From the NCBI GenBank assembly GCA_023432025.1, contig JAEYVE010000110.1, positions 1-35,142 on the forward strand: 35,142 bases of DNA, read 5' to 3'. The DNA is from Pseudomonadota bacterium. Its GTDB lineage: Bacteria; Myxococcota_A; Polyangia; Polyangiales; Polyangiaceae. The translations under genes and the position numbers were made by a program. Below, one piece after another: positions 25,851 through 32,760 of this stretch (position 1 is its first letter; each line of letters begins with the position of its first letter). Under the pieces are notes generated by a model. That model was not told the DNA's origin. It searched no databases and saw only the letters and a program-made list of their open reading frames with translations.

Positions 25851-27584
25851 ATGACTCTGCCGCTCTTTCCCGAGCTCCCCGAAATCACGGAGGCCATCGA
25901 GCGGCCAACGGCCGAGGACTACGCACAGGCGGCGAGGTACGCGCTCTCGAGGCGCAAACTCCCGCTGGCCGCCCAGCAAGCGGCGGCTGCCCTCGCGCTG
26001 GAGCCGCGAAACCGCGCGTATCGCTCCCTCCTGAACGACGTGGCGAGCGCCGCGCGCGACCCCCTGAAGCTGCTCGAGCTTCGGACGGAAGGCACGTTCT
26101 ATGGTCTCGCTGCGGCGCGTGCGTGGACGTTGGCTCGGCGGGGGAGCGTGAGCGAGGCGCTCGAGCTCCTCGTCCACGTTGCGGCGTTCCGTCCGAACGT
26201 TCCATTCTTGACGTGGATCGACGAGTGGAGAGAGCGGGGGGAGCTCGCTCGCAAGGTCGAGCCCGTGGTCGTGGCCACGCTCTTGGGGCGCACTCTGGAG
26301 GCGCTCCTCGAAGCTCGAGTGCAAGAGGGTGGACTCCTGAACCTGCGCTCGGTTTTGGCCTTGGCGGAGGACGTGGCCCGCGTGCACCCCGAGCACGTGG
26401 GCCTTTGCGTGGCGCGCAGCCGGGTGCTGCGCGAGTTGGGGGAATCCTCGGCCGCGCTCGCCGTGGCCGACTCGGGCCCGAAGGGTTGGGAGACACGGTT
26501 CGAGGTCGCGCTTGCCCAGCGCGATCTGGGCAACGTCGAAGGGCAGCTCGAGGCGCTCCGAGACGCCGCAGCGCTCGGTCCCGACGAAGCCAGCACCTAC
26601 GTGGCTCTTGGCCGAGCGTTGGTCACGCTAGGAAGGCTGGAGGAGGCCGAGCGCGCTTTTGCCACGGCGAACGAAGTTGCACCCGCTCCTTGGCCGTCCG
26701 TCGTGCAGCGCTTCTTGTCCTGGCTTCGTCGCCCGAACGAGGTGAACGGCCAAGAGCTTGGCGTCGACGACGGGGAAGTCGGCCTCCAGCTGCTTCGTGA
26801 CGTGGGCTGTTACGAGTCCGTTCTCCCCGATCCGCTGGACAGTGTGGTGGGGGTCCTGCGAAGCGCGCTTTCACGAGCGGCACGCTCGGCGGGTACGGGC
26901 GCGGTCCATGCCCGCGTGCGCGTCGAGGGTAGCGCGGCGCCGAGCGCCCGCTTGGCCTATCAGCTGGGCCTCGGTGCGCTAGGAAAAAGCGGGCAACTGA
27001 CGCTTCTGGGCACGCGACCTTCCACGAAGTGGGGCGGATTGTGGCGTTTGGAGGGCGAGGTCGCGGTATCCGCCGTGGAGCCGCCGAGCCCGGATGTGCT
27101 GGCGCGCGTCGAGGAGCTGGCCCGTACGCGCTTTGGTTGGGACGAATGGAGCCGGCGAGCCGCGCAAGCGCCGTCCTCCGCGCCCCGGGGGTTGCTCGGC
27201 GTCCTCGTGCGTCCACCACCGCCGCCGTCGAACGCCGACGCAGTGCAATGGCTCGTCCATGTTCACGTGGCCGTGGCGCTGCTCATCGCCAGCAGCGACA
27301 GCACGTGGGCCGAGCGAGAAGCGGCCCTCCAGCAGACGTTGTCTGCGACGGACGATTGGATTTGCAACGTGGGCATCGTCGCTTGGTACGCCTCGGCCCT
27401 GAGAGAGCCCGCGCTCCGTGGCGAAGCAGAGCGCGCGTACCGAGCGTTGCTCCCCGACGCTCGTGGCCCTCTTCCTCACTATGCTCGCACGCTCGCGATA
27501 CTGGGCATGAAGCTGGGCGGCGACGACGTGGAAGCGTGGCGCGCCCTTCGGGCGCGCGCTGTGTTTTCGCTGTTGGGCGACTAG
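25851..27584 (+). CDS. TPR-like helical repeat protein
   Basis: A 577-residue soluble protein with recurring helix pairs of tetratricopeptide type. Examples are AAQQAAAALALEPRN (about residues 39-53) and AALGPDEASTYVALGRALVTLGRLEEAERAFATANEVAP (about 242-280), the latter matching the TPR consensus well. The C-terminal half is less repetitive and includes a Pro-rich turn (VRPPPPPSN). No catalytic residues are seen. It is the fourth co-directional gene behind rhs, 51 bases after the FGE-like gene, and its transcript probably ends at a strong hairpin. It is likely a protein-binding partner in the Rhs locus, for example a chaperone or loader; this is inference. Confidence 0.75.
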   Translation: MTLPLFPELPEITEAIERPTAEDYAQAARYALSRRKLPLAAQQAAAALALEPRNRAYRSLLNDVASAARDPLKLLELRTEGTFYGLAAARAWTLARRGSVSEALELLVHVAAFRPNVPFLTWIDEWRERGELARKVEPVVVATLLGRTLEALLEARVQEGGLLNLRSVLALAEDVARVHPEHVGLCVARSRVLRELGESSAALAVADSGPKGWETRFEVALAQRDLGNVEGQLEALRDAAALGPDEASTYVALGRALVTLGRLEEAERAFATANEVAPAPWPSVVQRFLSWLRRPNEVNGQELGVDDGEVGLQLLRDVGCYESVLPDPLDSVVGVLRSALSRAARSAGTGAVHARVRVEGSAAPSARLAYQLGLGALGKSGQLTLLGTRPSTKWGGLWRLEGEVAVSAVEPPSPDVLARVEELARTRFGWDEWSRRAAQAPSSAPRGLLGVLVRPPPPPSNADAVQWLVHVHVAVALLIASSDSTWAEREAALQQTLSATDDWICNVGIVAWYASALREPALRGEAERAYRALLPDARGPLPHYARTLAILGMKLGGDDVEAWRALRARAVFSLLGD

Positions 27585-27614
27585 AGGCTCAGCGCGTGTG
27601 CGTGAAGCGCGCGA

Positions 27615-27645
27615 AGGCCCCGTCGTCCGCAGGACGACGAGGCCT
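27615..27645. terminator. Bidirectional terminator hairpin between TPR-like gene and aqpZ
   Basis: Arms at 27615-27628 and 27632-27645 form 13 pairs out of 14 around a GCA loop. The hairpin lies 30 bases after the TPR-like gene stop and 33 bases beyond the end of the convergent aquaporin gene. There is no T tract. It is one of the strongest hairpins in the window. Confidence 0.7.
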
Positions 27646-27678
27646 CGCCAGGGGCTTCTGCGCTTGCCCTGCGTGCGC

Positions 27679-28377
27679 TCACTTCTCGTCGGAAACTGCG
27701 CGGTACAGGAGCGCTCCCAACGCGGCGCCCACGAGAGGTGCCACCCAGAAGAGCCAAAGCTGCCCCACGGCCCAATCGCCCACGAACACCGCCGGTCCGG
27801 TGCTGCGCGCGGGGTTCACCGCCAGGTTCGTCACCGGGATACCAATCAGATGAATGAGCGTCAGGCAGAGGCCGATGGCGATCGGAGCGAAGCCTGCCGG
27901 AGCTCGGGAAGACGTGGCACCCAGAATCACGAACAGAAAGACGCCGGTGAGGACCACTTCCAGAACGAGGCAGGAGAGCAGCGAATAACCGCCGGGCGAA
28001 TGGTCCCCGAAGCCGTTGGAGGCAAAGCCAGCGGAGACATCGAACCCCGCTTGCCCACTGGCGATGAGGTACAAGACGCCCGCGCCAGTGATGCCTCCCA
28101 CGACCTGCGCGGCGATGTAGGCGGCGGCTTCTTTGGCCGGAAAACGGCCGCCGACGATCAAGCCCAGGGTGACGGCCGGGTTCAGGTGGCACCCGGAAAT
28201 GTGCCCGATGGCGAACGCCATCGTCAGCACGGTGAGACCGAACGCGAGGGAAACGCCCAAGAGGCCGATCCCGACGTCGGGGAACGCCGCGGACAGCACC
28301 GCGCTGCCGCATCCGCCCAACACCAACCAGAACGTTCCAACACTTTCGGCCAAGGCTCGCTTCGACAAGGAAGTCAT
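27679..28377 (-). CDS. aqpZ: Aquaporin Z (water channel)
   Basis: A 232-residue integral membrane protein with six helices and the two half-helix motifs HLNPAVTLG (N66-P67-A68) and AVNPARSTGPA (N188-P189-A190-R191). The first helix begins AESVGTFWLVLGGCGSAV, characteristic of AqpZ. The selectivity filter appears as F46, H176 and R191, the pattern of strict water channels rather than glycerol facilitators. At the position of Thr183 in E. coli AqpZ, Leu185 is found. AAGGAG (28383-28388) stands 5 bases before the ATG. The gene lies 97 bases behind an OmpA-type gene on the same strand and could share its transcript. Confidence 0.95.
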   Translation of the reverse strand: MTSLSKRALAESVGTFWLVLGGCGSAVLSAAFPDVGIGLLGVSLAFGLTVLTMAFAIGHISGCHLNPAVTLGLIVGGRFPAKEAAAYIAAQVVGGITGAGVLYLIASGQAGFDVSAGFASNGFGDHSPGGYSLLSCLVLEVVLTGVFLFVILGATSSRAPAGFAPIAIGLCLTLIHLIGIPVTNLAVNPARSTGPAVFVGDWAVGQLWLFWVAPLVGAALGALLYRAVSDEK

Positions 28378-28474
28378 GGAGTCTCCTTCATTCGCCGCAC
28401 CAAGGCGGCATAATCAAAGTCACAAGAGGGGGGCGTTCTGGACGAACGCGGTTCGTTCGCGCGCCGAGGCGCGG

Positions 28475-29953
28475 TCACTGGTTGGTTCTACGAAACTCGA
28501 TGCGCCGATTCTTTTGGCGCCCTGCTTCGGTTTCGTTGTCCGCGATGGGCTCGTCTGGACCGACGCCGCGCGTCGTCAATCGAGCTGCGTCCACGCCGCG
28601 CGTGGTCAAGTAGCTCTTCACCGACTCGGCGCGTCGACGTGAGAGGTCGAGGTTCAGCTCCCGCGGACCTTGGGAGTCGCTGTGTCCGGCGATTTCCAGC
28701 GTGAGATCTCCGTACTCTTTGAGGACGTTGGCGGCCTCGTCGAGCAGAGCGTTCGAGTGCGGTTGAATCGTCGCGCTGTTGTAGGCGAACTCGATACCGG
28801 GGATGACGCCGCTGAAGCGCTTGACCGCCTCGGGCACTTCGTCGCTGCAGCCGTCCTTGTCCTGGTAGCCATTTTTGGTTTCGGGCTCGTCGGGGCATTG
28901 GTCCACGTCGTCGGCAATGCCGTCACCGTCGCGGTCTCGCACGGGGCAGCCGTCGGGGGCCGGACCCTGCTCGGTGGGGCACTTGTCGACGTCGTCCGTG
29001 ACCTGATCGCCGTCGCGGTCGCCGCAGACGGGCTCCGGGCAGCCGGTGCTCGTGTTGGCAGCGATATCGGGGCAAGAGTCTTCCTTGTCGATTCGACCGT
29101 CGCCGTCGCGGTCGGGGCAGCCGGAGGGCGCGGGGCCCGCGGCTTCCTTGCACTGGTCTACGTCGTCGGGGACGCCGTCGAGATCCTGATCAGCGGGGCA
29201 GCCCTGGACGCCTCCAGCGACGTTGGGGCAGTTGTCTCGGTGATTGGCGAAGCCGTCTCCGTCCGGATCCGGCTTCTTGCGCTCGAGCGTGAACGAGAGG
29301 CCGAACAAGAGCTCGGGGTGATGTGTTTGTACGCCTTGAGCTGCCCCGAACTTCTGAGTCACCGTGTCGCGCAAGTCGACGCGCAGCGAGAGGTACTCGT
29401 CGATGGCCGCTTTGACGCCGGCGCCGAAGTGAATCGCCGGATCGATGTCCGTGCCCATGGCCGAGCTCGCGCCGCCGAGGGCGCCGCCGCCGAACAGCAA
29501 GAAAGGAGTGATGCTGCCGAGCGGGAGCTGTCCGATCAGGTGCGCGCGACCAGCAAAGAGCCCTCCGCTGGAGCCGTCGTCGACCTTCGACGTCATGCCC
29601 GCGCCCTCGAGCTCCGCGCCCAGGAATGAAAGGGGGTAGTAAGCGAAGCGTGCGCCCACCTCGAGCGCCGTATCGAACGGCTGCTGGCTCGCGTCGGGGG
29701 CCCGGAGGTTGTGTGACGTCGACGGGAGCATGACACCGCCGAAGAGGCCAAACTCCCAGAGGTCGCCCTCGGGCTCGTAGCGGTTGAAGTAGGAGTCCGT
29801 CTCGGGCGCGTTGTCGTCGTCCGTGTCGGCGCTGGCCGTGGCGGTTTGGTCCGACAACGAAACGCCAGCGGAAGCCGACGCTTCTTGGGCCATCGAGCTG
29901 ACGCTGAGCGTCGACAGCGAGAGGAGCGTAGTGAGGGTCAAGTTGTGGCGCAT
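28475..29953 (-). CDS. OmpA-family outer-membrane porin with calcium-binding linker
   Basis: A 492-residue protein. A signal peptide (cleavage near SMA-QE) is followed by an acidic stretch and an N-terminal beta-barrel-like domain (about 55-250). Five thrombospondin-3-type calcium repeats follow (DPDGDGFANHRDNCPN, DRDGDGIADDVDQCPD and so on). The C-terminal OmpA domain has GHSDSQG and NLDLSRRRAESVKSYL, the peptidoglycan-binding signature. It would anchor the outer membrane to the cell wall. ATG 29953 is preferred because it begins a clean signal peptide with AAGGACG upstream; an ATG at 29986 would add 11 residues. It follows the DUF481 gene by 49 bases, so the two are probably cotranscribed. 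Confidence 0.92.
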   Translation of the reverse strand: MRHNLTLTTLLSLSTLSVSSMAQEASASAGVSLSDQTATASADTDDDNAPETDSYFNRYEPEGDLWEFGLFGGVMLPSTSHNLRAPDASQQPFDTALEVGARFAYYPLSFLGAELEGAGMTSKVDDGSSGGLFAGRAHLIGQLPLGSITPFLLFGGGALGGASSAMGTDIDPAIHFGAGVKAAIDEYLSLRVDLRDTVTQKFGAAQGVQTHHPELLFGLSFTLERKKPDPDGDGFANHRDNCPNVAGGVQGCPADQDLDGVPDDVDQCKEAAGPAPSGCPDRDGDGRIDKEDSCPDIAANTSTGCPEPVCGDRDGDQVTDDVDKCPTEQGPAPDGCPVRDRDGDGIADDVDQCPDEPETKNGYQDKDGCSDEVPEAVKRFSGVIPGIEFAYNSATIQPHSNALLDEAANVLKEYGDLTLEIAGHSDSQGPRELNLDLSRRRAESVKSYLTTRGVDAARLTTRGVGPDEPIADNETEAGRQKNRRIEFRRTNQ

Positions 29954-30002
29954 GTGAGTCGTCCTTGGAGCGAATCCGAATGTCATCGTGGGGCCTTCCG
30001 TC

Positions 30003-30884
30003 TCACATCAGCGTGTAGACGAGGCTGAGGGACGTCGTCGTGTCCGTCTTTCGGATGCCCGGCAGCGGATTGTTGTCGTACGCAAGGTTGAAGGTCGTCG
30101 CGAGCGAGAGGTTGGTCGACAGCGCGGAGATCAAGCTCGCCTGCCAGTTGAGTCGAAAGTTCTCGGAGTCGACGATCGCTTGGATGTATTCGAGGCCCGT
30201 GCTCACGCGGACGGCTTCGTTCAAGTCGTTGCGATAACCGATGAAGCCACGCGCCGAGTGACGAACGGCGGTCTTGTCGAGCGGTTCCGCGGACGCCAGG
30301 ATCGCGTCCTCGTCGCGGATGTCGTACTGGAGGTCGTAACCGAGCTCCGCCCAGAGGCGGTGCTTCTCCACGTCCAGCAGGTAGTAGGCGACGCCGGGAT
30401 CGAAGTTCAGGCGCAAGTCCAACCCCTGAAAGCGATCCTTTCGCGCGGACTCGGCCAGAAAGAGCGACCACTCGTCCGACAAGAAGCGGTCGTAGCGCAC
30501 GCGACCCTGAATGTTTTCCACGGTCGTTTGCATCGACTCGTCGCTCTCCACGGCGGCGCGTCCGTAGTTGCCGGCGACCATGGCGGAGTACTCGTTCGCC
30601 TGACGTCGAATGCGCAGGTTGCCGACGCCGGTGACGGCAACGGAACGCGCGTTGCCGGTTGCCATGAGACCACCCGCCGAAAGCGTGAGCTGGGTGTCTT
30701 CTTGGAAGGTCTTCGGCTTTTCGATCGCCTGGAAGCCGGCGCCTCCAACCTCGGTGGTGCCGCTCGACGCGTTGGCTTGCGTCATGATGCCCGGCGGCGT
30801 TTCGGCAAAGGCAGGGCGAGCAGTGCCCGCGACGGCAAGCCCGGTGAGGAGCGAGCATGCGAGCCAAGCAGGGGTGGGTTTCAT
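30003..30884 (-). CDS. DUF481 (YdiY-like) outer-membrane beta-barrel protein
   Basis: A 293-residue protein with a Sec signal peptide ending near AFA-ET (residue 28). The mature part has the DUF481 layout: alternating strands such as TLSAGGLMATGNARS, YSAMVAGNYGR, GRVRYDRFLSDEWSLFLAESARKD, GVAYYLLD and the final strand SLSLVYTLM, which ends as outer-membrane barrels do after a long aromatic/hydrophobic alternation. Members of this family are salt-induced or other envelope proteins of unknown function. CTGGAG is 6 bases upstream of the ATG. It heads a probable operon with the OmpA-type gene. One of two matching repeat elements lies about 175 bases upstream. Confidence 0.88.
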   Translation of the reverse strand: MKPTPAWLACSLLTGLAVAGTARPAFAETPPGIMTQANASSGTTEVGGAGFQAIEKPKTFQEDTQLTLSAGGLMATGNARSVAVTGVGNLRIRRQANEYSAMVAGNYGRAAVESDESMQTTVENIQGRVRYDRFLSDEWSLFLAESARKDRFQGLDLRLNFDPGVAYYLLDVEKHRLWAELGYDLQYDIRDEDAILASAEPLDKTAVRHSARGFIGYRNDLNEAVRVSTGLEYIQAIVDSENFRLNWQASLISALSTNLSLATTFNLAYDNNPLPGIRKTDTTTSLSLVYTLM

Positions 30885-31057
30885 CAGTAACTCCAGAAGA
30901 ACGTTCTCGTAGATGGGGGGTGAGGACGGGCGAGCGCGCTCCGCGCCTCGCCGTTGCGAGCGAGCCGTTAGCCAGCTTCATGCCAAGCGTGGGCAGGCGC
31001 CGAGTGGGCCGAATTCCCGCGGAAAGCGCTCTTCGTGCCCACCGCCGCGCAGCTGCT

Positions 31058-31100
31058 TGCAGGCTGGAGACGACACCACTGCAGGCTCCGGACGACAGTG
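31058..31100. repeat. Repeat element A: two 22-bp half-repeats upstream of the DUF481 gene
   Basis: The element holds two direct half-repeats that begin TGCAGGC at 31058 and 31080, each followed a few bases later by ACGAC. It matches element B (31611-31652) in about 35 of 43 positions, in the same orientation; a shared GCCGCGC lies 12-14 bases upstream of both. The 21-22 bp spacing, two helical turns, is typical of sites for regulators that bind direct repeats on one face of the DNA. It sits between the response-regulator stop and the DUF481 start. Confidence 0.7.
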
Positions 31101-31144
31101 CACGACATGGCGTGCCTCGGTGCGCCTCGGTCGACCTCGCGCGC

Positions 31145-31498
31145 TCAAGCGGCGGTCAGTCTGTGGATGGAGTCGAAGAGGTGCCGGAGCGTATCGCCCT
31201 TCGAGATGACGGTGTCCGCGGCTTCGATCTGGAGATCTTCCGGCAAGCCGGTGAGGATCATCACGCGCGGTCTTGGCCGCACTTGACCGAGCTGCGCCAG
31301 GAGCTCGGCCGCAGATTGGTCACCGAGGTGCCAGTCGAGGACGACGAGCGAATACTCGCCGTGCTTCAGGCACTCGATGGCCGCGTCGACCGAGTGGGCT
31401 TGGTTCACTCGGTAGCCTTCGAGCTCGAGGAGCGCTCCGAGCGTCTTCAAGTACGAGGCGTTGTCGTCGACGAGCAGGATCGATTCAGATGGTGACAT
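31145..31498 (-). CDS. Single-domain response regulator (receiver only)
   Basis: A 117-residue CheY-type receiver with no output domain. The conserved residues are all present: acidic pair D11-D12 in LVDDN, phosphoacceptor D55 in VVLDWHLGD, T83 in ILTG and K100 in VISKGD. It should accept phosphate from a histidine kinase not encoded nearby and signal by protein contact. Its gene is flanked on both sides by the two matching repeat elements. GGGAACGG lies a few bases upstream of the ATG. No kinase or phosphatase motif is found in neighbouring genes apart from the unrelated Ser/Thr kinase. Confidence 0.93.
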   Translation of the reverse strand: MSPSESILLVDDNASYLKTLGALLELEGYRVNQAHSVDAAIECLKHGEYSLVVLDWHLGDQSAAELLAQLGQVRPRPRVMILTGLPEDLQIEAADTVISKGDTLRHLFDSIHRLTAA

Positions 31499-31610
31499 GG
31501 TCGTCCGTTCCCTTGAGTCGAGTCGGTGGTTCGACGCGGTTCAGGCGAAGTTCGTGCCAGCCTGAAGACCGCCGAACTCGGCCCGAATCCCGCGCCAAGC
31601 CGCGCCCGAC

Positions 31611-31652
31611 TGCAGGCGGGAGACGACAATTTGCAGGCTCCGCGCGACGGTG
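31611..31652. repeat. Repeat element B: two 21-bp half-repeats between response regulator and small ORF
   Basis: Direct half-repeats begin TGCAGGC at 31611 and 31632. The element matches element A (31058-31100) with about seven substitutions and one gap, and lies in the divergent region between the response regulator (-) and the small-protein/channel/kinase genes (+). Its last 3 bases are the GTG of the longer form of the small ORF, which argues for the later GTG 31683 as the true start. Confidence 0.7.
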
Positions 31653-31922
31653 AGCGCTCACGATGTGCTATCGTCCGCCCCCGTGTCGTCCCCGAAGACC
31701 GTCGATGTCGCAGCCGTTCTGGCGGCCGTCTATCGTCGTCCTACCGAGCAGCTGGATCAGCTTGCCGACCGGGTTCGTGCGCGGTTGGCGTTGATCGACA
31801 CGGTGAGTGAGTGTGTGCGCCTCTTGGTCGAGGTCCCGGCGTCGGCCATCAGCGCCTCGCTGCCCGAGACGTACGAAGGCAAAAAGGAAGAGGAGGAGTC
31901 TACGCGTGGCGCAGGTGACTGA
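31650..31922 (+). CDS. Small acidic-tailed protein of unknown function
   Basis: A 90-residue frame with GTG start at 31650, or 79 residues if the in-frame GTG at 31683 is used, which seems more likely because the first overlaps a repeat element. The middle part (LAAVYRRPTEQLDQLADRVRARLALIDTVSECVRLLVEVP) looks like one or two amphipathic helices, and the tail is rich in Lys and Glu. It overlaps the next gene by 17 bases, and its 3' end carries that gene's ribosome binding site, so it may act as a coupling leader. I do not recognise it. It could be a chance frame. Confidence 0.55.
   Translation: MSAHDVLSSAPVSSPKTVDVAAVLAAVYRRPTEQLDQLADRVRARLALIDTVSECVRLLVEVPASAISASLPETYEGKKEEEESTRGAGD
31891..31898 (+). 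promoter_or_regulatory. Ribosome binding site that sets the start of the channel-like gene
   Basis: AGGAGGAG is a near-perfect Shine-Dalgarno sequence 7 bases before GTG 31906. It lies inside the coding part of the upstream small ORF and argues against the longer frame that begins at 31807. Confidence 0.75.
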
Positions 31923-32760
31923 GCTCGACTGGATCGGTGAGGGCCCCTGGGCGGCAGTGGGCGGACGCGCTCGGGAGCTCTTGATGACTCACGCACCGAG
32001 CGCCCTCGCCGGCGTTGCCATTTTGCTGGTCGGGTGGGTCGCGGCGCTCGCCGCCCGCGCCGTGATCGAGCGCGTGCTCCGGGCGGTGCGTCTGAACGAG
32101 GCCCTCCAGGGAACCCGCATCGGAGCGCTCTTCGGGGCTCTCGGCAAAGGCTGGACGCCTGCGCGCGTGGTGGGACAGCTGGCGTATCTGACGCTCCTTC
32201 TCCTCACCTTGAACACCGCGGCGGGGTACTGGGGTCTCACGGGGCTGCAGAGCGCGCTGTCGGGCGCGGTCGCGTATTTGCCGAAAGTCGTCTCGGCTTT
32301 GGCGCTGTTCGCGGGCGGCACGTACGTCGCCGGAATTGCCAAGCGCAGCGTGGGCGGCGTCCTCCGTGAGCTCAGAAACCCCGCGGCTGGCGTGCTGGAA
32401 GCGCTGACCGAGGGTGGCCTCCTCTTGGTGGTCACGCTGGTCGGCTTGGACGTGCTCGGCGTGAACGTGAGCTTCATCACGTCCAACTTGAGCCTGCTCT
32501 TGGGGGCGCTTCTCATCGTCGTCGTCTTTTTGGGTTCTTGGGCGATGCGCGCTCCTTCGGAGCAGCTCGCGGCGAACTACTACGTTCGCCGCATGCTGAG
32601 CGTCGGGGACCACGTGCAAACCAAAACGCACGACGGCACGGTCCTCGAATTCGTGCCACTCGGGCTCATCCTGCGTGACGCCAAGGGCGACGAGCACTTC
32701 GTGCCGGCAGGGGAGCTCTTGGCTGGCTTGCGTAGGCGCCAGGGGATCAGGCCCGATTGA
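31906..32760 (+). CDS. Small mechanosensitive-channel-like membrane protein (MscS TM-helix type)
   Basis: A 284-residue protein with four to five membrane helices. The first, LAGVAILLVGWVAALAARAVIERVL, matches the conserved TM-helix repeat (PF05552 type) of MscS-related proteins such as CmpX. The helices at about 180-240 are followed by a short beta stretch (MLSVGDHVQTKTHDGTVLEFVPLGLILRD) like the MscS beta domain, ending in HFVPAGELL. Such proteins are inner-membrane channels or membrane-stress sensors. The large C-terminal MscS alpha/beta cage is missing. The start GTG is fixed by a strong ribosome binding site; the stop overlaps the start of the kinase gene by 4 bases (TTGA), suggesting coupled expression. 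Confidence 0.85.
   Translation: MAQVTELDWIGEGPWAAVGGRARELLMTHAPSALAGVAILLVGWVAALAARAVIERVLRAVRLNEALQGTRIGALFGALGKGWTPARVVGQLAYLTLLLLTLNTAAGYWGLTGLQSALSGAVAYLPKVVSALALFAGGTYVAGIAKRSVGGVLRELRNPAAGVLEALTEGGLLLVVTLVGLDVLGVNVSFITSNLSLLLGALLIVVVFLGSWAMRAPSEQLAANYYVRRMLSVGDHVQTKTHDGTVLEFVPLGLILRDAKGDEHFVPAGELLAGLRRRQGIRPD

Noticed and set aside
31058..31652. Sigma-54 promoters inside the paired repeat elements
   Set aside because: GG and GC dinucleotides were checked on both strands; their spacing is 11 to 13 bases instead of the required 10.
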